DNA from: Halarcobacter sp.
GTDB lineage: Bacteria; Campylobacterota; Campylobacteria; Campylobacterales; Arcobacteraceae
Assembly (NCBI RefSeq): GCF_963675975.1
Contig: NZ_OY780939.1
Location: forward strand, 1,674,001 to 1,738,000
Length of the DNA stretch: 64,000 nt
Direction of reading: 5' to 3'
Shown here: positions 54,210 to 62,625 of the stretch, one piece after another
Layout: every line of letters begins with the position of its first letter
Position numbering within the stretch: position 1 is the stretch's first letter
The notes under the pieces: model-generated
Told to the model about the DNA's origin: nothing
Seen by the model: only the letters and a program-made list of their open reading frames with translations
Database searches by the model: none
Made by a program: the position numbers and the translations under genes

Positions 54210-55154
54210 CTATTTTGGCAAGGCTTGTTTTAGAGTAAACATTGCTCCATCTTTTATATTTTTAGCACTTAAACGAGTATTGTTTTTCTTTGCAATTTGG
54301 CAACTCATATATAAACCAATACCAGTACCTTTCTCTTTTTTTGTGGTAAAGTTAGATTTAAATATTTCATCAATAATATCTTCTTTTATTCCACCTGCAT
54401 TATCGCTTATTTCCAAAATGTTAAGATTGTCTTCTTGATATATTTTTATAATAATTTTTCTATTTTTAATATCTTTTAAAACAAAGGCATCTTTTGAATT
54501 GTTTAAGATATTTAATAAAATATGTTTAAATTCGTTTTCAATCCCCATGATTTCAAAATTATTTATCTCTTGAATTTCAATATCTATTTTATATTTAATA
54601 AATTCATCTTTTATAAACATAAGAACTTTATCAATCATTTCTCTTGTGTTAAAATATGATTGTTCTTTATTTGGTCTAAAAAATGTTCTAAACTCATTTA
54701 ATGTTGTATTCATATGTTCTATAACATCAGCCATTTTCTTTTGAAAATCATCAATATATTTATCATCTATTTGTCCACTTTTATAATCTAAATCTAACAT
54801 ACTTAATTTCAAATTTAATATTCCTAAAGGTTGAGCCCATTGATGTGCTATGGCATCAATCATTTCACCCATAGCTGCAAATTTTGATTGCTCAAGTAGA
54901 ATTTTTTCATTTTTTTCTCTTTTTTCAATCTCTTCAGTAACTTTTTTTTCAAGATTATTTTTATATTCATCTAATTCTTCATTTGCTTCTAATAATCTTA
55001 GTTGCATCTTATCGCTTTGTTTGATAATCTTGTCAAGCCTTTCACTTTTTCTTTTGTAGTCTTCTAATAGGTCAAATAATCCATCTTTAAAATGGTCATA
55101 ATCTTTTTTTAAAAATTTACCAACATATTGTTTATTTAAATTGTCTTTTCTCAT
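54210..55154 (-). CDS. Soluble histidine kinase with coiled-coil N-terminus
   Basis: The 314-residue protein has no membrane helix. A coiled coil (about 25-90) holds the motif DKIIKQSDKMQ at 41-51, then AAMGEMIDAIAHQWAQPLG with His104, an N box LLNILNNSKDAF and G boxes DNAGGIKED and GTGIGLYMS. An almost identical motif (DKIMAQSDKRQ) occurs in the coiled coil of the HD-GYP protein at 60473. It overlaps the SpoIIE-phosphatase gene by four bases and is the last gene of that operon. Confidence 0.88.
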   Translation of the reverse strand: MRKDNLNKQYVGKFLKKDYDHFKDGLFDLLEDYKRKSERLDKIIKQSDKMQLRLLEANEELDEYKNNLEKKVTEEIEKREKNEKILLEQSKFAAMGEMIDAIAHQWAQPLGILNLKLSMLDLDYKSGQIDDKYIDDFQKKMADVIEHMNTTLNEFRTFFRPNKEQSYFNTREMIDKVLMFIKDEFIKYKIDIEIQEINNFEIMGIENEFKHILLNILNNSKDAFVLKDIKNRKIIIKIYQEDNLNILEISDNAGGIKEDIIDEIFKSNFTTKKEKGTGIGLYMSCQIAKKNNTRLSAKNIKDGAMFTLKQALPK

Positions 55155-58100
55155 ATTTTAAATCCTATTAGAGCCATATCATCATTTCTTTCAAAATCAC
55201 CTTGATACTCCATCATTTCATAAAGAAGAATCTCTTGTTGGTCAGCAAATGGTAATTTGTAATTTTCTTCAAGAAGTTTTTTAAATCTTCTTTTACCAAA
55301 TGGAAATCCTTTTTTACCTCCATTTTGGTCTATATATCCATCAGTTGAAATATAAAATTGCATACCTTTGTTTAACTCTATAGTATGCTCTGTAAACTGA
55401 TAATTCTTATCAGATTTTTTATATCCAATAGATTGTCTATCCCCTTTTAATACAGTGAAAACTCCATCCTCTTCATAGAAAAGAGAAGTCTCTGCTCCTG
55501 CAAATTTCATTATATTATTTTTTTTATTATAATAAAGAATTCCACCATCAAAGCCAGCATTTGAAATAGAAGTTTCATCTTCTTGTTTTAATAAATGTTT
55601 CATACTTTTATTAAAAATTGATAATATTTTTGCAGGGTTAACAATCTCATCTGTATTTTTTATATTTGATATAATTTGTCTCTCTATTGCTTTTACCAAC
55701 ATAGTTACAAATGCACCAGGAACTCCATGCCCTGTACAATCAATAACCATTAATATACATTCATCTTCATCTCTTAGTTCTTCAAATAAATATATATCTC
55801 CACCAACAATATCTTTAGGCTTCCAAATTGCAAAATAGTCAATAAAAAATTTTTTAAAAGATGAGTTTTCTGGGATTAATGCATGTTGGATTAAAGAAGC
55901 ATATTCAATACTATCTTGAGTTTGTTGGTGAATAAGTTCAATCTCTTTTTTCGCATTTTCTAAATCTATAGTTCTTTCTTCCACTTTAAGCTCAAGATTT
56001 TTACTTAAATCTTCTACGATTTTTTTATTTGTAATATCTTGACTTATAGCCTTATATCCTATAAGTTTTGAATTTTTATCATAATCTGGTTCTATTTTTG
56101 AAAAAAGCCAATATACTGAGCCATCTTTTCTTTTATTTTTTATTTCACCTTCCCATATTTTTTCATTTTTTAGATTTTTCCAAAGATGTTTAAATATTTT
56201 TTGTGACATATCTGGATGTCGTATTATATTATGTGATTGACCTATTAATTCTTCAATTGTATATCCAGAGGTATTGCAAAATGCAGTACTTACTTTTGTA
56301 ATATTTCCTTTTTTATCTGTATTTGAAAAGATTACATTTTTATCTAAAGATGTTAAAGTATTTTCAAGTTGTTCTTTTTGATTTTTGATATCTGCTGTTT
56401 TCTTATCAACAAGCTGTCTTAATTTTTTATTCCAGTATACTATGATAGCTATAATAATTAGAATGATGATAATTATAGGTAAAACATATGATAAAACTTT
56501 TTTAAGGGAAAAACCTTTATTCTCTTCAACTTTTACCTTAACCCAACCATTATATATTTTTTCTCTATCTTTTTCTGATATTGTTTTAAAAACTTTATTT
56601 ACTATTGACAGCAACTCTGGCATTTTAGGATTTATTAGGTAGTGGTGGTTAAAGTCTTTTCCCGTTTGACCAGCAAGTTTAAGATTATCTTTTCCTATTT
56701 TTGAGATATTATATAGTGCAGGGGCAATATGACCTATAAAAACATCAGCTTCATGGTTAGATACTTTTAATAAAGCTTCAAAAATACTTCTTGTTTCTAT
56801 AATTTTAATATCCGGGTATAGAGCTTTTATGTAATTATAACTTGTAAAATATTTTGGTATAGCAAACACTTTATCTTTGATCTTATCCAGAGATTCAACA
56901 TAATCAATATTTTCATTTGTAACGATAACCATAGGATATGAAGCATATCGATTTGAAACTAAACCTAAAAGTATTTCTTCTTTTGAATCTCCAATTCCAG
57001 GTACTAAATCAATTTCCCCTTTTTTAAATTTATCAAGTACATCAGGCCAAGAGCTAGATGGAACAAATTTAAATTCAATACCTGACACTTCTGATACTAT
57101 ATTTAAATAATCTCCCATAATTCCTGACATAGAACCATTTTCAATAATTGATAAAGGTTTCCAGTTTACTTCACTATATTTTATTACAGTTTTTTTATCT
57201 AACCAATTGTATTCTTTTTTACTAAAATTAATTTTTCTTTTTTCATCAAACCATTTTAGTTTGAGCTTATCTATATCTTGGATAGAGACTTTTCTCATGG
57301 CTTTTGTTATTATTGAATGTAATTGTGGTGCATCATTTCTTACTGCAATATATAAGTTTTCCATCTCTGGATCATCAGCTTTTACATCAGCTGTATATTT
57401 TAAACCTTTAATCACATTTTCATGCATAATATTATTTAGAATTGCCGTTTTACCTAAAGTTGCATCAACTTCTCCATATACTACAGCTTTTATAGTACTA
57501 AGTGTGTCATCATAGGTTATAATTTCTATTTTTGGATATTTGTTTTTTAAATATTTTTCATATACAAAGCCTTTTATAACAGATACTTTTTTTCCAAAAA
57601 GAGACTCTATGTCTATAATATCTTTTCTATTATCTTTTGTTAATATTGAACTTACATTTCTTGCATAAACATTTACGTAAGAGAGCTTTTCTTCCCTATC
57701 TTTTGTTCTTGCAATATTCATCATAATATCAATTTCTTTATTATAGGCTCTATTTAATGATTCATCCCAAGTTCCAGTAACAAACTCTATTTTAAATCCA
57801 GCAATTTTTGATAATAAATTTATATAGTCTATAGAATAGCCAAGTGGAAAACCATTTTTATTGAAGTTAAAAGGTGCCCAATCATATTCATTGTGAACTT
57901 TAACAGTAGGATGTTTATTTAGCCATTCTTTTTCCTCTTTTGTTAACTCTATACTAACCTTTTGTTTTTTTGAACAAACTTCCATTCTACCAATAAGCTC
58001 ATCTTTATAGGTGATTTCATATTTCTCTTTTTTACACTCTATTTGAAGATACACTTCATCAAAATTTTCTTGTATTATTTCATGTTCTCTATTTTTATAT

Positions 58101-58315
58101 AAAAACAAGAATCTTTTGTTTGTCAAAGAATCATATAAAGTGATATAGTTGATTTGTTCATTTTTGTCCATATGATTTTTTAAAATATTAATTACTTCAT
58201 TTTCATCTAAAACATAAAAGGGATTGGCAATTTGATTAGCTATATCTTTATTTGTAATTACAGCAAAGGAGCTAGTAACAAATAGAAATATTGTAAGAAA
58301 TATTTTGAATATCAT
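55151..58315 (-). CDS. Tandem Venus-flytrap / PAS / SpoIIE-type phosphatase receptor (SiaA-like)
   Basis: The 1054-residue protein starts with a signal peptide, followed by two solute-binding (SBP_bac_3) domains at about 150-370 and 375-615, as in BvgS. A membrane helix at about 626-647 leads to an Aer-like PAS domain with SHNIIRHPDMSQ and KNKRKDGSVYWLF, a coiled coil, and a PP2C/SpoIIE phosphatase (about 820-1054). The phosphatase motifs are intact: DIVGGDIY, VIDCTGHGVPGAFV, ISTDGYIDQNGG and ERNDDMALIG. In Pseudomonas the SpoIIE-type SiaA dephosphorylates SiaC; siaB and siaC genes lie in the divergent operon here. It overlaps both neighbours by four bases. Confidence 0.88.
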   Translation of the reverse strand: MIFKIFLTIFLFVTSSFAVITNKDIANQIANPFYVLDENEVINILKNHMDKNEQINYITLYDSLTNKRFLFLYKNREHEIIQENFDEVYLQIECKKEKYEITYKDELIGRMEVCSKKQKVSIELTKEEKEWLNKHPTVKVHNEYDWAPFNFNKNGFPLGYSIDYINLLSKIAGFKIEFVTGTWDESLNRAYNKEIDIMMNIARTKDREEKLSYVNVYARNVSSILTKDNRKDIIDIESLFGKKVSVIKGFVYEKYLKNKYPKIEIITYDDTLSTIKAVVYGEVDATLGKTAILNNIMHENVIKGLKYTADVKADDPEMENLYIAVRNDAPQLHSIITKAMRKVSIQDIDKLKLKWFDEKRKINFSKKEYNWLDKKTVIKYSEVNWKPLSIIENGSMSGIMGDYLNIVSEVSGIEFKFVPSSSWPDVLDKFKKGEIDLVPGIGDSKEEILLGLVSNRYASYPMVIVTNENIDYVESLDKIKDKVFAIPKYFTSYNYIKALYPDIKIIETRSIFEALLKVSNHEADVFIGHIAPALYNISKIGKDNLKLAGQTGKDFNHHYLINPKMPELLSIVNKVFKTISEKDREKIYNGWVKVKVEENKGFSLKKVLSYVLPIIIIILIIIAIIVYWNKKLRQLVDKKTADIKNQKEQLENTLTSLDKNVIFSNTDKKGNITKVSTAFCNTSGYTIEELIGQSHNIIRHPDMSQKIFKHLWKNLKNEKIWEGEIKNKRKDGSVYWLFSKIEPDYDKNSKLIGYKAISQDITNKKIVEDLSKNLELKVEERTIDLENAKKEIELIHQQTQDSIEYASLIQHALIPENSSFKKFFIDYFAIWKPKDIVGGDIYLFEELRDEDECILMVIDCTGHGVPGAFVTMLVKAIERQIISNIKNTDEIVNPAKILSIFNKSMKHLLKQEDETSISNAGFDGGILYYNKKNNIMKFAGAETSLFYEEDGVFTVLKGDRQSIGYKKSDKNYQFTEHTIELNKGMQFYISTDGYIDQNGGKKGFPFGKRRFKKLLEENYKLPFADQQEILLYEMMEYQGDFERNDDMALIGFKI

Positions 58316-59031
58316 TTAAGAGGCTTTATATATTTATTGATACGTTTTAAAGTATTATCTTTAACATTTTTTGAACAGATTAGATATCGTTTATTTCCTT
58401 TTGGGATATTTTTTATCCTAAAAAATTTAAGACTTTTATTTAGTGAATCATCTAATAAAACTTTTGCTTCCTCTTCTGAAATAAAAATATAATCAGCTCT
58501 TTTTGCTGCAATCATTGAAATCATTTTTTTATTATCTGTATAAACTATTTTATTTTTTGTCTTGAACTTTTCTATTTTTTCATCTAAAAATGTACCATAG
58601 GAGTAAGAAGCTTTGGTAAGTAAGCTTAAGTTTTTGTTTTTTAATAAATTATCAATAGAAATATTTTTTAGTATATTTTCATTTTCAGTTCTTGAGATGA
58701 TTCCCAAGGGTTTATCTTGATACAAAGGATAAGAGAACTTTGCAAATTTTTCTCTTTGCATATTTCTAAACCAGCCAATTGCACACATTTTATTTATATT
58801 TGCTTTTATTTCATAAAGGTGTCTTTTGGATGGTTTTTCTTTTAATTGATATTTTATTCCGGAGTATTTTAAAGCTTCTATTGTAGGTGTAGCAACTAAG
58901 CCTTTTATTGAGTTTGAATCTTTTTTTACATAAGGTATACGCTCTTCATATACAATGATTAGAGAATCTTCTGCTTTGAGTAATATTATAAAAAAAGTTG
59001 TTAAAAACAGAATTATTCTAAACATTTTCAT
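58312..59031 (-). CDS. Periplasmic solute-binding protein (SBP_bac_3 type)
   Basis: The 239-residue protein has a signal peptide (about 1-20) and a type-2 periplasmic binding fold with GLVATPTIEALKYSGIKYQL, CAIGWFRNMQREKFAKFSYP and MISMIAAKRADYIFISEEEA. There is no transporter gene next to it. It is the first gene of the operon that encodes the flytrap-phosphatase and kinase, overlapping the former by four bases, so it probably presents a ligand to that receptor or is a receptor component. Confidence 0.85.
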   Translation of the reverse strand: MKMFRIILFLTTFFIILLKAEDSLIIVYEERIPYVKKDSNSIKGLVATPTIEALKYSGIKYQLKEKPSKRHLYEIKANINKMCAIGWFRNMQREKFAKFSYPLYQDKPLGIISRTENENILKNISIDNLLKNKNLSLLTKASYSYGTFLDEKIEKFKTKNKIVYTDNKKMISMIAAKRADYIFISEEEAKVLLDDSLNKSLKFFRIKNIPKGNKRYLICSKNVKDNTLKRINKYIKPLK

Positions 59032-59158
59032 CCTTTAGTATATAATTATATTATAATGTAGATAAAAAGTAATTGCAAAGTTATATTATTTATTATACAA
59101 AAGTTGTATTAAAGTATATTTTTGTAATTATTATTTAAACAAATAATTAAGGCATCTT
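59032..59158. promoter_or_regulatory. Divergent promoter region of the Sia-like cluster
   Basis: The 127-base spacer separates the two signalling operons. It holds TATAAT on the plus strand at 59052-59057 and on the minus strand at 59050-59045, almost back to back, and AAGG seven bases before the CheY-like start. No clear operator palindrome is visible. Confidence 0.5.
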
Positions 59159-59515
59159 ATGAAATTTTTAGTTGTTGATGATTCTAATATTGCAAGGAAA
59201 AGATTAAATTCATACCTAAATGAATTAAATTATATAGTTTTAGGAGAAGCAATTGATGGATTAGATGCTATAGATAAATTTATTTTATTAAAGCCTTCTA
59301 TTGTCACACTAGATTCAGAAATGCCAAATTTAAATGGAATAGATACTGCAAAGAGATTACTTGAAATAAACCCTAATGTAAAAATTATGTTAATAACTTC
59401 TATTATAGATAAAAAAGAGATTATTAATGCATATAGAATAGGGATAAAAAAAGTTATTACAAAACCCTTTTCAATGGAAAAATTAAAAGAATCTATTGAA
59501 GAGATAAAAGGTTAA
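59159..59515 (+). CDS. CheY-like single-domain response regulator
   Basis: The 118-residue protein is a complete receiver: acidic pair Asp7/Asp8, phospho-acceptor Asp52 (TLDSEMP), Thr80 and Lys102 (TKPF). No output domain is present. It starts the plus-strand operon that continues with siaB after three bases. Likely kinases are the two encoded at 52486-55154, both of which lack receivers. Confidence 0.93.
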   Translation: MKFLVVDDSNIARKRLNSYLNELNYIVLGEAIDGLDAIDKFILLKPSIVTLDSEMPNLNGIDTAKRLLEINPNVKIMLITSIIDKKEIINAYRIGIKKVITKPFSMEKLKESIEEIKG

Positions 59516-59518
59516 GAT

Positions 59519-60073
59519 ATGAATATAAAGATGATTCAAGATATTGTAGAAGAAGATGGAATTATATTTTTAACTTATGGTGGTTTTCTTTCTCAATCAT
59601 TAATCTCATCAATGATGGAGGCTTTAGAAAAAGAAGCAAAAGAGAGTGATTTAAATTTAGGTGTAGCAAGTAATATTTTTACTATTTTTATTGAATTGAC
59701 ACAAAATATGATGAATTATTCAAAAACAAAAAATGCTGATTGTGATAAATTGAATCCACAAGGATTGATTGTTGTTACAAAAGATTTAGAAGAAAACTAT
59801 TTTATACACAGTCAAAATATTATTACACAAAAAGATAAAGATAAAATTCAACCAAAATTAGAAGAGTTGATTGATTTAGATAGAGAAGGGGTAAAAAAAA
59901 GATATAGAGAATTAAGAAGAAGTGGTAAAGATACCCATGGCAAAGGTGGGGGAATTGGCTTTTATGAAATTGCAAAAAGAAGTGATGAAATAAAATTTAG
60001 TTTTAGGGAAATAAACAAAGATAAATTTTATTTTCATTTTATAGCAAAAATTGTTACAAATAAGGAGAAGTAA
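59519..60073 (+). CDS. siaB: SiaB-family kinase
   Basis: SiaB in Pseudomonas is a GHKL-fold protein kinase that phosphorylates SiaC. The 184-residue protein shows an N box FIELTQNMMNYSK with Glu59 and Asn63, and a glycine loop GKGGGIGFYEIAKRS at 141-155. It lies three bases after the CheY-like gene and three bases before siaC, so the three are one translation unit. The opposing phosphatase would be the SpoIIE domain encoded at 55151-58315. Confidence 0.86.
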   Translation: MNIKMIQDIVEEDGIIFLTYGGFLSQSLISSMMEALEKEAKESDLNLGVASNIFTIFIELTQNMMNYSKTKNADCDKLNPQGLIVVTKDLEENYFIHSQNIITQKDKDKIQPKLEELIDLDREGVKKRYRELRRSGKDTHGKGGGIGFYEIAKRSDEIKFSFREINKDKFYFHFIAKIVTNKEK

Positions 60074-60076
60074 TTA

Positions 60077-60457
60077 ATGGAAAATTTAATAATCAAGGAA
60101 ACAAAATATACTCCTTCTATAAAACTTGATGTTGAAAAAGGCTTGATTGAACTTATTGGGAAGTCTTATCCTGAAAATACATTTGAGTTTTATAAACCAA
60201 TGTTAGAGTGGGTTGAAGAATATTTTGAAAATAATGGGGATAAAAAAACTATAGTAAATATGGAGATAATTTACTTTAATTCAAGTAGTTCTAAACTATT
60301 TTTTGATTTTTTTGACCTTTTAGAAGAAGCACATAATAATGACAAGTCTATTGAAATAAATTGGATTTATGATGAAGAAAATGAAAGTGCTTTAGAAGCT
60401 GGTGAAGATTTTAAAGAGGATTTCGTAGGTTTAAATTTTAATTTAATTGAAAAATAA
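60077..60457 (+). CDS. siaC: SiaC-family regulatory phosphoprotein
   Basis: SiaC switches its partner on or off depending on phosphorylation by SiaB and dephosphorylation by SiaA. The 126-residue protein matches the family (DUF1987) throughout: SIKLDVEKGLIELIGKSYPE, the central YFNSSSSK at 66-73, and INWIYDEENESALEAGEDF. The family centre usually reads NTSSSK with a phospho-threonine; here it is NSSSSK, so serine would be the acceptor. The HD-GYP gene follows after fifteen bases, in the place where siaD lies in Pseudomonas. Confidence 0.86.
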   Translation: MENLIIKETKYTPSIKLDVEKGLIELIGKSYPENTFEFYKPMLEWVEEYFENNGDKKTIVNMEIIYFNSSSSKLFFDFFDLLEEAHNNDKSIEINWIYDEENESALEAGEDFKEDFVGLNFNLIEK

Positions 60458-60472
60458 TTTATTGGAAATCAT

Positions 60473-61273
60473 ATGTTTAGAAATGAAAATAAACTAGTTT
60501 CAGAACTTCACGAATTACAAGATAGCTTTAAAAAAACAACTGATAAGTTAATAAAAGATATTAATAGACATGATAAAATCATGGCTCAAAGTGATAAAAG
60601 ACAACAAAAAGAGTATGATGAACTTCAAATAAGACTTAAAGAGGTTGAGGCTTTAAGTAAAGAGATAGAAGAGACTCAAAGAGAAGTTGTATTTACTATG
60701 GGTGCTATTGGAGAAAGTAGAAGTAAAGAAACTGGAAACCATGTAAAAAGAGTGGCTGAATATTCGAAAGTATTTGCTTTATATTATGGATTGCCCAAAA
60801 AAGAAGCAGAGATGTTAAAACAAGCAAGTCCTATGCACGATATAGGAAAAGTTGCTATTCCTGATTCAGTATTAAATAAACCAGGAAGATTTAACGAAGA
60901 GGAAAGAAAAATCATGGATACCCATGCTCAATTGGGTTATGATATGTTAAAACACTCAAATAGATCTTTGTTAAAATGTGCAGCAACAGTAGCTTATGAA
61001 CATCATGAAAAGTGGGATGGAACAGGATATCCAAACAAGTTAAAAGGTGAAGATATTCACATCTATGGAAGAATAACAGCAATGGCTGATGTTTTTGATG
61101 CTTTAGGTAGTGATAGATGTTATAAAAAAGCTTGGGATGATGAGAGAATTTTTAATCTTTTTAAAGAGGAAAAAGGAAAACATTTTGACCCAAAACTTGT
61201 AGATATATTTTTTGAACATTTAGATGATTTTTTAGAGATAAGAGAGAGTTTAAAAGATGAATATGAGGGTTAA
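60473..61273 (+). CDS. HD-GYP c-di-GMP phosphodiesterase with coiled-coil N-terminus
   Basis: The 266-residue protein has a coiled coil (about 5-72, with DKIMAQSDKRQ at 34-44) and a full HD-GYP domain. Metal and catalytic residues are present: His90, HDIGK at 122-126, YEHHEKWDGTGYP at 175-187, and ADVFDAL. HD-GYP enzymes hydrolyse c-di-GMP. There is no receiver domain, so control must come from another protein, most simply SiaC or the CheY-like regulator of the same operon. It ends the operon and converges with the kinase gene at 61275. Confidence 0.9.
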   Translation: MFRNENKLVSELHELQDSFKKTTDKLIKDINRHDKIMAQSDKRQQKEYDELQIRLKEVEALSKEIEETQREVVFTMGAIGESRSKETGNHVKRVAEYSKVFALYYGLPKKEAEMLKQASPMHDIGKVAIPDSVLNKPGRFNEEERKIMDTHAQLGYDMLKHSNRSLLKCAATVAYEHHEKWDGTGYPNKLKGEDIHIYGRITAMADVFDALGSDRCYKKAWDDERIFNLFKEEKGKHFDPKLVDIFFEHLDDFLEIRESLKDEYEG

Positions 61274-61274
61274 C

Positions 61275-62024
61275 TTATTGTAAACTTTTAAACCAAAGTT
61301 TACAAATGTTTGTATAGATTTTTATATAATTAGTTAATAAAAATTTATACTCTTTTTTCACTTTTTTAAAATAGCTTTTTAATACATATTTTAGTAGCTT
61401 TTTCTCAACACCAAACTCTACACAAACAGTTGCCAAATCAAAAAATACACTATTTACTCCAGCATATTCCCAATCTATAAATCTGATTTTTGAGTTAAAA
61501 AATATGATGTTTTTGGGATTTAAATCATGGTGTGTTGTAACAAGATAGTTATCGTATCTTTTTATTTTTTTTAATATTTTTTTAGTTTCTAAAATAGTAG
61601 TTTTTGATTCTTTGTCTTTTAATATTTTTTTATAGTTAGATAAATCTTTTTCAATCTTATATGGTCTTTGATTTACTTTTATTTTATGTAGCTTTTTTAT
61701 AGTTTTTAAAAGGTTTTTTAGTTCAGTTTTTTTTAGAGTTTCTTTATGCTCTCCTTTTAAAAACTCAGTAATCATAAAACTTTTATTCATATATAAAGGT
61801 TTTGAAGCAATATTTATTTGAGAAGCTTTTTTTTGAATAAAAAACTCAAAGTCTCTACTAATATTTACACTACTATTATCTTTAAATACTCTTATTAAAT
61901 AGTTAGCTTTATTTGTTGTAAGTTTATAATTTATATTGCAAAAGCCTTGAATAGGAAGTTTTTCAATACTTTCAAGGTTTTCATTTGTGAATAATGAAAG
62001 TTTTTCAAGCTCTTTGATGTTCAT
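61275..62024 (-). CDS. Choline/thiamine-kinase-like phosphotransferase
   Basis: The protein is 249 residues from the ATG at 62024 (MNIKELEKLSLF), preceded by GGAAAAG; a longer frame to 62054 lies deep in pnuC. It shows the APH/choline-kinase motifs: THHDLNPKN with catalytic Asp167, and FIDWEYAG with metal Asp184. It overlaps the vitamin transporter gene pnuC by 20 bases, so the substrate is probably the vitamin imported by PnuC (thiamine or nicotinamide riboside), phosphorylated to trap it. This is inference from context. Confidence 0.75.
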   Translation of the reverse strand: MNIKELEKLSLFTNENLESIEKLPIQGFCNINYKLTTNKANYLIRVFKDNSSVNISRDFEFFIQKKASQINIASKPLYMNKSFMITEFLKGEHKETLKKTELKNLLKTIKKLHKIKVNQRPYKIEKDLSNYKKILKDKESKTTILETKKILKKIKRYDNYLVTTHHDLNPKNIIFFNSKIRFIDWEYAGVNSVFFDLATVCVEFGVEKKLLKYVLKSYFKKVKKEYKFLLTNYIKIYTNICKLWFKSLQ

Positions 62025-62592
62025 AGTCACTTTTCCATTTTTTATAAGCAACAATTGCTAAAATAGTATATATTAAAAACAAAATAGCTGTTAGATTTAA
62101 TCCTTTTTGAATATAAATATAAATTGAAACACTATCAATAACAATCCAATAAATCCAGTTTTCTATAATCTTTTGGGCTAGCATATAAGTTGAAAATATT
62201 GCAAATACAGTTGTAAAAGAATCAATATATGCAAAATCAGCATTTGTATAGTTATCCATAAAAAAGCCTAAAATAGTAGAGATACCAGCTAAAACTGTTA
62301 TGATTTTTATATTTTTAGATAATCCATAAGAAGAGATTTCTAGCTCTTTTGTTTTGATATTATTTCCATACTTCCATACATACCAACCATATACAGCCAT
62401 TACTAAGTAATAGATATTTAAAGCACTATCCATTAGTAATGAAACATCAAAAAATATTATCGAATAAATCAATGTAGAGAAAAATGCAGCAACCCAACAC
62501 CATAAACTTTGTTTAATGGCTAAAAGTAAATAAGCTATAGCTAAAATCATAGCTATAGCTTCCCATGTTGTCATTAACTTAAATGACTCCAA
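62005..62592 (-). CDS. pnuC: PnuC-family vitamin transporter
   Basis: The 195-residue membrane protein has seven to eight helices and family motifs: WCWVAAFFSTLIYSIIFF, NIYYLVMAVYGWYVW and ENWIYWIVIDSVSIYIYI. PnuC proteins carry nicotinamide riboside, and relatives carry thiamine (PnuT) or riboflavin by facilitated diffusion, which needs a kinase for trapping. A kinase-like gene overlaps its end. No TPP or other riboswitch is visible upstream. Confidence 0.9.
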   Translation of the reverse strand: MESFKLMTTWEAIAMILAIAYLLLAIKQSLWCWVAAFFSTLIYSIIFFDVSLLMDSALNIYYLVMAVYGWYVWKYGNNIKTKELEISSYGLSKNIKIITVLAGISTILGFFMDNYTNADFAYIDSFTTVFAIFSTYMLAQKIIENWIYWIVIDSVSIYIYIQKGLNLTAILFLIYTILAIVAYKKWKSDYEHQRA

Positions 62593-62625
62593 AATAGTGC
62601 TTAAAAAGTTTTCTATTATTTGTCC

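Noticed and set aside
57207-57515. 102-codon plus-strand reading frame
   Set aside because: It lies antisense to the second flytrap domain of the phosphatase receptor, whose coding is well supported.
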